10,238 nt of DNA, taken from positions 1 through 10,238 of the forward strand of contig JAEYGD010000468.1 of NCBI GenBank assembly GCA_023402505.1, written 5' to 3'. Positions within the stretch are counted from its first letter, which is position 1; every line of letters begins with the position of its first letter. The stretch is from Actinomycetes bacterium (GTDB lineage Bacteria > Actinomycetota > Actinomycetes > Mycobacteriales > Micromonosporaceae). Below, piece by piece: positions 1 through 5,519 of the stretch. Below the pieces are notes generated by a model. The model did not search any database, was not told the DNA's origin, and saw only the letters and a list, made by a program, of their open reading frames with translations. A program made the position numbers and the translations under genes.

Positions 1-355
1 GGCGGGGGGCGGGCGGCGGACCGGCGGCGCCCTGCAGCGGGATCGCCGGCTGCTCACGGGCCGGTTGGCGCGCGGGCGTGGCCCGGCCCGGACGGGTCCC
101 CCCGAACAGGTCGAGGAAGGGGGAGTCGATGTCGGTGCCGTCGCCGGGGGCGGGTTCCGCGCCGGCCCGGCGTTGCAACGGCCGGGGTGCCTGGAAGACA
201 CCGACGCCACCGTGGCTCGGCGTGGTGGCCAGGGCCGGATCGAGCGCGGTCTCGTCGACGTCGCTCGCGTCCGCGTAGTCGTACGACCGCGTACGGTCAC
301 CGCCCGGAGCGGGTGGACGCCCGGCCGGGGATCCCGGCGTGGAGGAGCGACTCAT
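1..355 (-). CDS. N-terminal part of a probable T4SS VirB4/TcpF-like ATPase (partial)
   Basis: The reading frame starts at an ATG (355-353) and stays open to the left edge, giving 118 residues with no stop. It begins MSRSSTPGSPAGRPP. The visible part is rich in Pro, Gly, Ala and Arg with acidic patches (YDYADASDVDETALD near residues 25-39; DIDSPFLDLFGG near 79-90), so it looks like a disordered cytoplasmic N-terminal extension. No Walker motif is visible because the rest lies outside the window. An in-frame stop lies four codons upstream, so this ATG is the first possible start; GAGG sits 7 nt before it. The start overlaps the stop of a 13-codon minicistron (ATGA), which itself overlaps the end of the upstream TcpE-like gene. 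The ATPase assignment is inferred only from gene order (VirB2-like, TcpE-like, then VirB4/TcpF). It could instead be another secretion-associated protein. Confidence 0.55.
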   Translation of the reverse strand, partial: MSRSSTPGSPAGRPPAPGGDRTRSYDYADASDVDETALDPALATTPSHGGVGVFQAPRPLQRRAGAEPAPGDGTDIDSPFLDLFGGTRPGRATPARQPAREQPAIPLQGAAGPPPAPR

Positions 356-393
356 GCGACCGCCTCACCCGCGTCGTTGCACTGCCCGGTCAT
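352..393 (-). CDS. 13-codon coupled minicistron between the TcpE-like and VirB4-like genes
   Basis: An ATG at 393-391 overlaps the stop of the TcpE-like gene (ATGA) and is preceded by a strong Shine-Dalgarno, GGGAGGA, with 6 nt spacing. The frame encodes MTGQCNDAGEAVA and stops at TGA 354-352, which again overlaps the next ATG (355-353). The arrangement suggests a re-initiation relay that passes ribosomes to the downstream gene. The peptide may have no function of its own. Alternatively, the downstream gene really starts here and reaches the longer frame through a frameshift or a sequence error. Confidence 0.35.
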   Translation of the reverse strand: MTGQCNDAGEAVA

Positions 394-752
394 GCCAGTT
401 CCTCCCGGATCCTGATCCGGCTGCCGACCAGGCGGGGGTCGCGTTGCTCGGCGGCCGGCTCCCGGGTGCGCCGCCAGTCGGTCAGCGCGGTGCGGATCAC
501 CATCCGCGCCGGCCGGTCCGGGTCGACGTACCGGAAGACGAACGAGGTCGTCACGATCGCGAGGGCGATCTCCCAGGCCGGGAAGAGCTCGACCCGCAGC
601 GTGAACAACCAGTGGATGAACATGTAGAGGGGAACGAGCAGCATGAACAGCCCGTACTGCGCGTACGGGAGGTGGACCGGAAGGGTGTAGCCGGGCGGCC
701 CGAGGTAGACCAGGCGTGCCCGGTAGATGTCGTCGTCGGTGCGCAGCCGCAT
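390..752 (-). CDS. TcpE/PrgI-like two-TM conjugation-type membrane protein
   Basis: This 120-residue protein has a polar N-terminus (MRLRTDDDIYRARLVYLGPP), two adjacent membrane segments (about residues 33-52 and 56-76) and a basic, hydrophilic C-terminal tail from about residue 77. That topology and size match TcpE/PrgI-like proteins, which sit next to the VirB4-type ATPase in Gram-positive conjugation and T4SS clusters and are analogous to VirB3. It starts 13 nt after the stop of the VirB2-like gene, with a weak GGCAGGA SD-like stretch. It ends in an ATGA overlap with a minicistron, so all are probably one transcript. The family call rests on topology and gene order rather than a diagnostic motif. 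The membrane localisation is secure; the conjugation role is inferred. Confidence 0.65.
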   Translation of the reverse strand: MRLRTDDDIYRARLVYLGPPGYTLPVHLPYAQYGLFMLLVPLYMFIHWLFTLRVELFPAWEIALAIVTTSFVFRYVDPDRPARMVIRTALTDWRRTREPAAEQRDPRLVGSRIRIREELA

Positions 753-765
753 GTCCTGCCCGCGC

Positions 766-1080
766 CTATTCGAAGATCAGGTCGATCAGGTAGTCACCGA
801 TGAAGAAGAGGGTGGCGGCCCCGGCGATGAAGGCCAACCCGACGATCGCGATGGCGGAACTCGTCAGCACCTTGGAGATCTCGCCCCGGCTGGCCCGCCC
901 GATGAAGATGACGCCCAGCACGGCCAGCAGGATCGGAGCGATCTTGCTGGCGAAGAAGGTGACGACGCCCTCGGTGTCGATGCCCTTGGGCGCCGGTTCG
1001 GCGAGTGGCGTCGACCCCAGGGTGGAGAGAGCGTGGGCGGCGGCGGACGACGCCGTCTCCAACAGCTCGATGGCGATCAC
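766..1080 (-). CDS. VirB2/TrbC/TcpD-like small two-TM protein
   Basis: I place the start at GTG (1080-1078), because GGAGG precedes it with 5 nt spacing, giving 104 residues beginning MIAIELLETASS. A longer frame upstream exists but has no such ribosome site. The N-terminal 38 residues are a mildly amphipathic region. A first membrane segment covers about 39-61 (VVTFFASKIAPILLAVLGVI). A short basic loop with GRASRGE follows, then a second segment at about 72-94, and a short acidic tail ending DLIFE. This is the topology of VirB2/TrbC pilin-like and TcpD-type proteins, which open many T4SS operons. It is the first clear gene of the minus-strand cassette. The stop lies 13 nt before the TcpE-like gene. 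The name is an inference from size, topology and neighbours; a generic membrane protein cannot be excluded. Confidence 0.6.
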   Translation of the reverse strand: MIAIELLETASSAAAHALSTLGSTPLAEPAPKGIDTEGVVTFFASKIAPILLAVLGVIFIGRASRGEISKVLTSSAIAIVGLAFIAGAATLFFIGDYLIDLIFE

Positions 1081-1250
1081 TGGAACCTCCCCATAACGCG
1101 GCCGGCGGCGCCGCGGCGGTGCAGTAGACATGCCTGGCGGGAACGGTGCTCACGGCGCGCGGCCACGACGCCGCGTTCGTCACCCACCACGGCGAGTGGT
1201 GAGCTCTGGGCGGATTTTCCCGCTTCGGCCCTCCCTCCAGGCTTCGCCAT
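1077..1250 (-). CDS. Possible 57-residue leader ORF (weak)
   Basis: An ATG at 1250-1248 opens a 57-codon frame, MAKPGGRAEAGKS to VMGRFQ. Its stop TGA (1079-1077) overlaps the GTG start of the VirB2-like gene (GTGA). The protein is basic, rich in Arg and Gly, and without a recognisable domain. Codon third positions are clearly less GC-biased than in the neighbouring genes, and only GAG precedes the ATG, so it may be an untranslated leader. The four-base overlap and its position in the leader downstream of both predicted promoters are the only support. Confidence 0.2.
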   Translation of the reverse strand: MAKPGGRAEAGKSAQSSPLAVVGDERGVVAARREHRSRQACLLHRRGAAGRVMGRFQ

Positions 1251-1271
1251 CTCGATGCTGGGCAATTCCAA

Positions 1272-1300
1272 AGCGTACGGCCACCCACCGTCTGCGACAA
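1272..1300 (-). promoter_or_regulatory. Candidate sigma-70-type promoter for the T4SS-like cassette
   Basis: Read on the minus strand, a -35 TTGTCG (1300-1295) and a -10 TACGCT (1277-1272) are separated by exactly 17 nt. Transcription would start about 185 nt before the GTG of the VirB2-like gene. This is a motif match only. Confidence 0.4.
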
Positions 1301-1336
1301 GGCGCGAAGAGTGGGCTGATCCGGTACGAGTGTCCG

Positions 1337-1366
1337 ATCGTACACCTGTTCTAATGTGCATGTCAG
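1337..1366 (-). promoter_or_regulatory. Candidate promoter overlapped by an SOS box
   Basis: On the minus strand a -35 CTGACA (1366-1361) and a -10 TACGAT (1342-1337) are 18 nt apart. This is the better of the two promoters upstream of the conjugation-like cassette by match to TTGACA/TANNAT. The LexA-type palindrome lies across its spacer and -10, the position expected for repression. The leader to the first good start would be about 250 nt. Confidence 0.45.
1338..1353. promoter_or_regulatory. lexA box: LexA (SOS) box candidate
   Basis: The minus strand reads TAGAACAGGTGTACGA. The actinobacterial LexA consensus is TCGAAC-N4-GTTCGA. Five of six bases match in each half (10 of 12), and the centre AGGT fits the common RNNY. 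It covers the -10 of the promoter facing the conjugation-like cassette. It is about 70 bp from the folP start on the other side, so an effect on folP is less likely. Confidence 0.5.
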
Positions 1367-1408
1367 CACCCTCGACCCGGGCGGCGCCGGGCCGTCCGTG
1401 GAGACCGG

Positions 1409-1414
1409 TACGGT
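1409..1414 (+). promoter_or_regulatory. -10 element for leaderless folP transcript
   Basis: TACGGT ends exactly 6 nt before the GTG start of folP, the spacing typical of actinobacterial leaderless mRNAs. No Shine-Dalgarno lies at normal distance from this GTG. No clear -35 is visible. Confidence 0.5.
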
Positions 1415-1420
1415 CTACCC

Positions 1421-2329
1421 GTGACCGATCTGGTACGGGCCGAGGCCCCGGTGGTGATGGGCGTCCTGAACGTCACGCCGGACTCCTTCTCCGACGGCGG
1501 ACGGTACGCCGACCTCGATGCCGCTGTCGCACACGGCGTGCGGCTGCGCGGTGCGGGCGCCCACCTGGTCGACGTGGGCGGCGAGTCCACCCGGCCGGGT
1601 GCCGACCGGGTGGACGCGGACACCGAGGCCGCCCGGGTGCTGCCGGTGATCCGCGAGCTGGCCGCGGCCGGGGTGACGGTCAGCATCGACACCACCCGCG
1701 CCCGGGTCGCCGAGCTGGCGCTCGCGGCCGGCGCGGCCGTGGTCAACGACGTCTCCGGCGGGCTCGCCGACCCGGACATGGCCCGGGTCGTCCGGGACGC
1801 CGGGTGTCCCTGGGTGCTGATGCACTGGCGCGGCCACTCCCGCACCATGGGCGAGCTGGCCCGCTACGGCGACGTGGTCGCCGATGTGCGGGCCGAGCTC
1901 GCCCAGCGGGTCGAGGCGGCGCTCGCCGCCGGGGTCGCGGCCGACCGGATCGTCGTCGACCCGGGGCTCGGGTTCGCGAAGACCGCCGCCCACAACTGGG
2001 AACTCAGCGCCCGCCTGCCCGAGCTGCTCGACCTCGGCTACCCGCTGCTGTTCGCGGCCAGCCGCAAGTCCTACCTGGGTGCGCTGCTGGCCGCGCCGGA
2101 CGGCACGCCACGGCGGACCGGGGAGCGGGAGATCGCCACCGTCGCCACCAGCCTGCTCGCGGTGGCCGCCGGCGCCTGGGGCGTCCGGGTGCACGACGTC
2201 CGGGCCACCGTGGACGCGCTCGCCGTCTGGCGTGCCACCGGATCGCCCCGGTTGGTCACCGGCACGCCGGCGACCACCGGGATCCCGGGAGGACCAGCGA
2301 CCACCGGAATTCCGGGAGGAGTGCGATGA
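1421..2329 (+). CDS. folP: Dihydropteroate synthase
   Basis: FolP condenses 6-hydroxymethyl-dihydropterin pyrophosphate with p-aminobenzoate to dihydropteroate, and is the sulfonamide target. The 302-residue protein shows the full TIM-barrel motif set: NVTPDSFSDGG (17-27), GGESTRPG (53-60), SIDTTR (88-93), NDVSGG (109-114), LMHWRG in the middle, DPGLGFAKT, SRKSY (214-218) and RVHDV (256-260). All expected catalytic loops are intact. The GTG start leaves 12 residues before the conserved MGVLNVTP; the alternative ATG at that Met would remove part of the first strand. A TACGGT box 6 nt upstream suggests a leaderless mRNA. The C-terminus carries an unusual extra tail, ATTGIPGGPATTGIPGG, from a DNA duplication that also contains the folB ribosome site. 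The stop overlaps folB (ATGA). It is the first gene of the folate operon. Confidence 0.97.
   Translation: MTDLVRAEAPVVMGVLNVTPDSFSDGGRYADLDAAVAHGVRLRGAGAHLVDVGGESTRPGADRVDADTEAARVLPVIRELAAAGVTVSIDTTRARVAELALAAGAAVVNDVSGGLADPDMARVVRDAGCPWVLMHWRGHSRTMGELARYGDVVADVRAELAQRVEAALAAGVAADRIVVDPGLGFAKTAAHNWELSARLPELLDLGYPLLFAASRKSYLGALLAAPDGTPRRTGEREIATVATSLLAVAAGAWGVRVHDVRATVDALAVWRATGSPRLVTGTPATTGIPGGPATTGIPGGVR
2270..2320 (+). repeat. Tandem 27-bp duplication at the folP 3' end carrying the folB SD
   Basis: Two 24-bp copies (2270-2293 and 2297-2320) repeat with a 27-bp period and differ at only two bases (GGGATC versus GGAATT), both synonymous third positions. They encode ATTGIPGG twice. Each ends GGGAGGA; the second copy lies 5 nt before the folB ATG and serves as its Shine-Dalgarno. 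Confidence 0.9.
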
Positions 2330-2691
2330 CCGACCGCATCGAGCTGACCGGCCTCCGCGCGCACGGCCGGCACGGGGTGTACGACTTCGAGCGCGCCCAG
2401 GGCCAGGACTTCGTCGTCGACGCCGCGCTGGAGCTGGACCTCGCCCCGGCCGCGCGCTCCGACGACGTGAGCGACACCGTGCACTACGGCGAACTGGCCG
2501 AGCGGCTGGTCTCCGTGGTGACCGGGGAGCCGGTCAACCTGATCGAGACGCTCGCCGACCGGCTCCTCGCCGTCTGCCTGGAGGATCCCCGGGTACGCAC
2601 GGCCACGGTCACCGTCCACAAGCCCGAGGCGCCGGTGCCGCACACGTTCCGGGACGTGGCCGTCACCATGACCCGGGCGCGTGCCCGGTGA
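2326..2691 (+). CDS. folB: Dihydroneopterin aldolase
   Basis: FolB cleaves 7,8-dihydroneopterin to 6-hydroxymethyl-7,8-dihydropterin and glycolaldehyde, and forms a tunnel-fold octamer in characterised relatives. The 121-residue length is standard for the family. Visible family residues are GLRAHGRHGVYDFER with Glu22, the HYGEL motif with Tyr54, NLIETLADR (71-79) and the HKPEAPVPHTFRDVAVT block with Lys99. These correspond to the Glu, Tyr and Lys active-site positions of known enzymes. The ATG overlaps the folP stop (ATGA) and is preceded by GGGAGGA. The stop overlaps the folK GTG (GTGA), so translation is tightly coupled. The product feeds FolK directly. Confidence 0.96.
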   Translation: MTDRIELTGLRAHGRHGVYDFERAQGQDFVVDAALELDLAPAARSDDVSDTVHYGELAERLVSVVTGEPVNLIETLADRLLAVCLEDPRVRTATVTVHKPEAPVPHTFRDVAVTMTRARAR

Positions 2692-3215
2692 CCCGGGCGC
2701 TGCTCTCCCTCGGCAGCAACCTGGGCGACCGATTCGGTCACCTGCGGTCGGCCGTCGCCGCCCTGGGCGGGTCGGTGCTGCTGGTCTCCGGCGTCTACGA
2801 GACCCCGCCGTGGGGCGACACCGACCAGCCCGCGTACCTGAACGCGGTCGTGCTGGCGCAGGATCCCGCCGCGACGCCGGACGACTGGCTGGAGCGGGCC
2901 CGGGCCGCGGAGCGCGCGGCCGGACGGGAGCGTGACCCCGCGCGGCGCTTCGGGCCCCGCACCCTGGACGTCGACGTGATCGCGGTCTGGACCGGCGACG
3001 GCCAGCCGGTGCTCCGCGACGACCCCGAGCTCACGCTGCCGCACCCCCGCGCCCACCTGCGCGCCTTCGTGCTGCGGCCGTGGATCGACATCCAGCCGTA
3101 CGGTGTCCTGCCCGGTCACGGCTGGCTCACCGATCTGCTGAACGCCGAACCGGTCGCCGCCGACGCGCTGGAACTGCGTCCCCGTCCGGATCTGGAGCTA
3201 GAGTCGACGGCATGA
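2688..3215 (+). CDS. folK: 2-amino-4-hydroxy-6-hydroxymethyldihydropteridine pyrophosphokinase
   Basis: FolK (HPPK) transfers pyrophosphate from ATP to 6-hydroxymethyl-dihydropterin, giving the FolP substrate. The 175-residue protein has LSLGSNLGDR (6-15), VYETPPWG (36-43) followed by DQPAYLNAV (46-54), and GRERDPARRFGPRTLDVDVI (79-98). The last block contains the Mg-binding pair Asp94 and Asp96 and the ATP-contacting arginines. LPHPRAHLRAFVLRP follows near the C-terminus. The GTG start overlaps the folB stop by four bases and has no good SD of its own, so it probably depends on coupling. The residue numbering fits the family closely. A 12-base repeat, TGACCCGGGCGC, occurs both in the last folB codons and across this start. 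Confidence 0.96.
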   Translation: MTRALLSLGSNLGDRFGHLRSAVAALGGSVLLVSGVYETPPWGDTDQPAYLNAVVLAQDPAATPDDWLERARAAERAAGRERDPARRFGPRTLDVDVIAVWTGDGQPVLRDDPELTLPHPRAHLRAFVLRPWIDIQPYGVLPGHGWLTDLLNAEPVAADALELRPRPDLELESTA

Positions 3216-3234
3216 GGCAGTGGAGCCGACCGGC

Positions 3235-3774
3235 ATGACGCAGGCGAAGTCCCCGCCACCGGGCGGCCCGGGTCCCGGCCGGATGGGCCCCACGCGGATC
3301 TCCACGCTGGTGGTCGCCGGTCTCGCCGCCGCCGCGGTCGCGTGGCTGCTGATCAGCCTGCTCTACTACGACTACCTGCCCGACGACCTGCCCTGGCTGC
3401 CGGTGGTGACGCTGGCCGCGCTGGCCGTGCTGGAGGCGTACGCCGCGGCCAACACCCGCGCCCGGATCGAGCGCCGGCCCGGCCGCGAGCCGGTCAACGC
3501 GCTGCTCGTCGCCCGTTTCGTGGTGCTGGCCAAGGCGTCCTCGCTGGCCGGCGCGATCTTCGCCGGCTTCTACGCCGGCCTGACCGGGTGGCTGTTCGTG
3601 GAGAGCACGGAGGCCGCGGCGGACGACCGGACGGTGGCCGGCGCGGGCCTGCTCGCCGCCCTGGCGCTGGTGGCCGCCGCGCTCTGGCTCGAACGGGCCT
3701 GCCGGGTCCCCGAGCAGAAGGACGACGAGGACCGCGAGCCCGGTGACCGGGAGGGCCGCCCCGGCAAGCGTTGA
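3235..3774 (+). CDS. DUF3180 family membrane protein
   Basis: This 179-residue protein belongs to DUF3180, an actinobacterial membrane family commonly found directly after folK; its function is unknown. I chose ATG 3235 because GGAG lies 9 nt upstream. A GTG at 3220 is in frame but has only GAGG 2 nt away. After a Pro/Gly-rich N-terminus there are four membrane segments, at about residues 22-44, 52-72, 92-120 and 136-155. The tail is highly charged (EQKDDEDREPGDREGRPGKR). A basic loop, NTRARIERRPGREP, lies between TM2 and TM3. It begins 19 nt after folK and is probably part of the folate operon; whether it has any role in folate supply is unknown. Confidence 0.85.
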   Translation: MTQAKSPPPGGPGPGRMGPTRISTLVVAGLAAAAVAWLLISLLYYDYLPDDLPWLPVVTLAALAVLEAYAAANTRARIERRPGREPVNALLVARFVVLAKASSLAGAIFAGFYAGLTGWLFVESTEAAADDRTVAGAGLLAALALVAAALWLERACRVPEQKDDEDREPGDREGRPGKR

Positions 3775-3785
3775 GCAGGGGCTTT
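3758..3785 (+). terminator. Weak terminator-like hairpin after DUF3180
   Basis: GCCCC (3758-3762) can pair with GGGGC (3778-3782), followed by TTT. The stem has only 5 bp with a 15-nt loop that spans the stop codon, so the call is tentative. Confidence 0.25.
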
Positions 3786-3811
3786 CGTCAGGCTTCCCGC
3801 GCGGGTACGGT
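3783..3811 (+). promoter_or_regulatory. Candidate promoter of the RbsC-like permease gene
   Basis: TTTCGT (3783-3788) and TACGGT (3806-3811) are 17 nt apart, about 75 nt before the likely ATG at 3894. Motif match only, in the 119-nt gap after the folate operon. Confidence 0.35.
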
Positions 3812-3893
3812 GCCTCCGACCGGAGAGCAACGGCCGCGCCGGTGCGCCCGCGCGCGTCGGACCCTGACGGGCGGCCACCTGGGAGGCGGGCGC

Positions 3894-5105
3894 ATGGGGT
3901 ACGACGAACCGGGGCGGGACTCCGCCGACACCTCGTCCGGGATCCCCGCAGCGGTGCTGGAGAACGTCTTCGACGACCCGGCCCACGGCGAGCCCGGTCG
4001 GGACCGGCTCGTCGTGCACGTGGTGTGGGAGATCCTGCTCCTGGCCGGCCTGGCCGGCGTCGCGTACCTGCTCTGGCGGGAGGCCCCGGACACGCTGCGT
4101 GGCGACGGGCTGCGCGGGCTGCTGGTCGACGCGGTCGTACTCGGGCTGCTGACCCTGGCCGCCGGGCTGAGCCTGCGCGCCGCGGCGGTGAACCTGGCGA
4201 TCGGGCCGGTGGCCGTCGCCGCCGCCCTGCACATGGCGGAGCAGGGGGACCGGGGTGTGGGCGCGGCGGTGGGCCCGGCGGTCGCCGTCGCGGCGCTCGG
4301 CGGGTTGGTCCTGGCGCTCGTGGTGGGCGTGCTGCACGTTCCCGCCTGGGCGGCCAGCCGCGCGGCGGGCGCGGCGGTCGTCGTGTACATCGAGCGCCGC
4401 GCCGCGCCCGTCCTGCCGCAGGGCGGCTACGACCCGGCGCAGGACGCGCTGTACCTGTTCGCCGGGTTCGCGGCGGTCGCCGTGCTCGGCGGGCTGTTCG
4501 GCGCGTTGCGGCCGGTCCGCCGGTTGGTCGGCCGGTTCCGGCCGGTCGTCGACCCGGCCCGCCGCCGGGGCGTCCTCGCCGCGGTGGTGACCGGCGGCGC
4601 GCTGGTGGCGTCCACCGTGCTGGCCGTGCTGGCCGGCTCCCTGCTGGCGACCGCGGACGCCGGCCCGGTCGCCCCGACCCCCGGGCTGGACTGGACGGTG
4701 CTGGGGGTCGGTACGGCGCTGCTCGCGGGGACCAGCGCCTTCGGCCGCCGCGGTGGCGTCTTCGGTGCCCTGCTGGCGGTGTCCCTGGTCACGCTCGTCA
4801 TCGCGGACCTGGAGGCGGGGGGCCATTCGGTGAGCCGGTGGGCGGTCGGCGCGGCGGCGCTCGGCGTCGGGCTGGTGGTGACCCGGCTCGTCGAGGCGTT
4901 CGGGCGGCCACGGGCCGGCCGCGCGGTCGTGGCCGACGGGCCCGACCCGGACGGCCGGATCAGCACCGGCTGGAGCGTCCAGCGCTCCGACCCGATCGGT
5001 GACTGGCCGCCGTCCCTGCCGTCGCAGCCGGTGGAGAGCCCGCCGGACCGCTGGGACCTCCCCGAGTGGGACTCCGGCCGGCGCTGGGACTCCGGCGACC
5101 GCTGA
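3894..5105 (+). CDS. Orphan RbsC-like (BPD_transp_2) permease-type membrane protein
   Basis: ATG 3894 is chosen because GGGAGG (3881-3886) lies 7 nt upstream; a longer frame to 3771 adds only Arg-rich sequence without coding character. The 403-residue protein has a soluble acidic N-terminus (1-37), about eight to ten membrane segments (40-62, 76-95, 97-113, 122-148, 185-203, 226-252, 267-284, 287-305 and 315-335) and a hydrophilic tail with a WDS/RWD repeat (387-403). Two stretches look like sugar-type ABC permeases: LAAGLSLRAAAVNLAIGPVA (88-107), at the RbsC GIDLSVG position, and GTSAFGRRGGVFGALLA (279-295), at the G-S-x-x-G-G-R-G position. The usual GGIDLSVG is degenerate. No cognate ATPase or binding protein of that class is nearby; the adjacent importer has its own two permeases. 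It may be a non-transporting relative or may borrow an ATPase. Confidence 0.7.
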   Translation: MGYDEPGRDSADTSSGIPAAVLENVFDDPAHGEPGRDRLVVHVVWEILLLAGLAGVAYLLWREAPDTLRGDGLRGLLVDAVVLGLLTLAAGLSLRAAAVNLAIGPVAVAAALHMAEQGDRGVGAAVGPAVAVAALGGLVLALVVGVLHVPAWAASRAAGAAVVVYIERRAAPVLPQGGYDPAQDALYLFAGFAAVAVLGGLFGALRPVRRLVGRFRPVVDPARRRGVLAAVVTGGALVASTVLAVLAGSLLATADAGPVAPTPGLDWTVLGVGTALLAGTSAFGRRGGVFGALLAVSLVTLVIADLEAGGHSVSRWAVGAAALGVGLVVTRLVEAFGRPRAGRAVVADGPDPDGRISTGWSVQRSDPIGDWPPSLPSQPVESPPDRWDLPEWDSGRRWDSGDR

Positions 5106-5121
5106 CCGGACGTCAACCGAG

Positions 5122-5140
5122 CCGGCGGTGATCTCGCCGG
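5122..5140 (+). terminator. Hairpin after the RbsC-like gene
   Basis: CCGGCG (5122-5127) pairs with CGCCGG (5135-5140) around a 7-nt loop, GTGATCT. The outer GAG/CTC bases allow an alternative longer pairing with GGCTC. There is no T-run, which is usual for actinobacterial hairpins. It sits just before the next gene's -10. Confidence 0.4.
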
Positions 5141-5141
5141 T

Positions 5142-5147
5142 TAGGCT
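5142..5147 (+). promoter_or_regulatory. -10 element of the 104-residue gene, leaderless type
   Basis: TAGGCT ends 7 nt before the ATG at 5155, and no Shine-Dalgarno is present, so a leaderless transcript is likely. The -35 region is not recognisable. Confidence 0.45.
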
Positions 5148-5154
5148 CGGCGGC

Positions 5155-5469
5155 ATGACCGACACACCATCGACGTCCCCCGGCGGCCGTTCGTTCGAGG
5201 AACTGGACGCGTTGTCCACCGAGGACCTGCGGGAGCAGGCGTTCGCGGTGGCCCGGGAGCGCCGCGACGTCGGGTTCTTCTGGTCGGTGCTGCGTCACCT
5301 GCCGAACGCCGACGAGGCGGAAGCCCTGGACGGTGCGCCGAACTCCGTCGGGCCGACCATCGACGAGGCGGTCGCGCTGTGGCGGGAGCTGACCGGCCAC
5401 GGCTACGAGGAGTCGGGTCCGCTCCTGCGGGCGGCCTTCATCGACTACCTGATGAAACACCCGGGGTGA
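5155..5469 (+). CDS. Small soluble conserved-type hypothetical protein
   Basis: I do not recognise a named family for this 104-residue protein. It is acidic and soluble, with no signal peptide or membrane segment. After a Ser/Thr/Pro N-terminus it looks helical: FEELDALSTEDLREQAFAVA (14-33), ARERRDVGFFWSVLRHLP (33-50), a loop NADEAEALDGAPNS, then TIDEAVALWRELTGHGYEES (68-87) and a final helix ending AAFIDYLMKHPG. The strong GC bias at third positions supports a real gene. It has no SD but a TAGGCT box 7 nt before the ATG. It stands between two membrane-protein genes in the same direction; a role cannot be inferred. Confidence 0.8.
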   Translation: MTDTPSTSPGGRSFEELDALSTEDLREQAFAVARERRDVGFFWSVLRHLPNADEAEALDGAPNSVGPTIDEAVALWRELTGHGYEESGPLLRAAFIDYLMKHPG

Positions 5470-5519
5470 CCTGACCCGGACAGGTTTGCTCCCCGCCGTC
5501 GCGCGGGCACTGAGTGATC

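Larger units (their letters stand above)
1081..1420. other. Divergent intergenic region between T4SS-like cassette and folP
   Basis: These 340 bases hold no convincing protein gene. The base composition is more AT-rich than the genes on either side, especially around 1255-1365. They contain the two minus-strand promoters, the LexA-type box, a weak 57-codon leader frame and the folP -10 element. A small hairpin, ACCAC-TCGCC-GTGGT, lies near 1184-1200 in the minus-strand leader. I see no match to a riboswitch that I recognise. Confidence 0.6.

Noticed and set aside
1184..1200. Possible riboswitch in the leader of the conjugation-like cassette
   Set aside because: Only a short ACCAC/GTGGT hairpin is visible; no conserved riboswitch core that I know is present.
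2281..2315. GGATCC, CCCGGG and GAATTC sites clustered as if from a cloning polylinker
   Set aside because: The sites fall within a natural coding duplication with synonymous differences and host-like codons, so coincidence is more likely than vector sequence.
727..2691. Very long plus-strand frame of about 650 codons across the cassette and folP
   Set aside because: It is antisense to the two small membrane genes and out of frame with folP. Its composition is Arg/Gly/Pro-rich. Only its last part is real, as folB from 2326.
3570..5219. Long minus-strand frame opposite DUF3180 and the RbsC-like gene
   Set aside because: It is a shadow frame in GC-rich DNA: Arg/Gln/Gly-rich, no domains, antisense to genes with clear membrane segments and SD.
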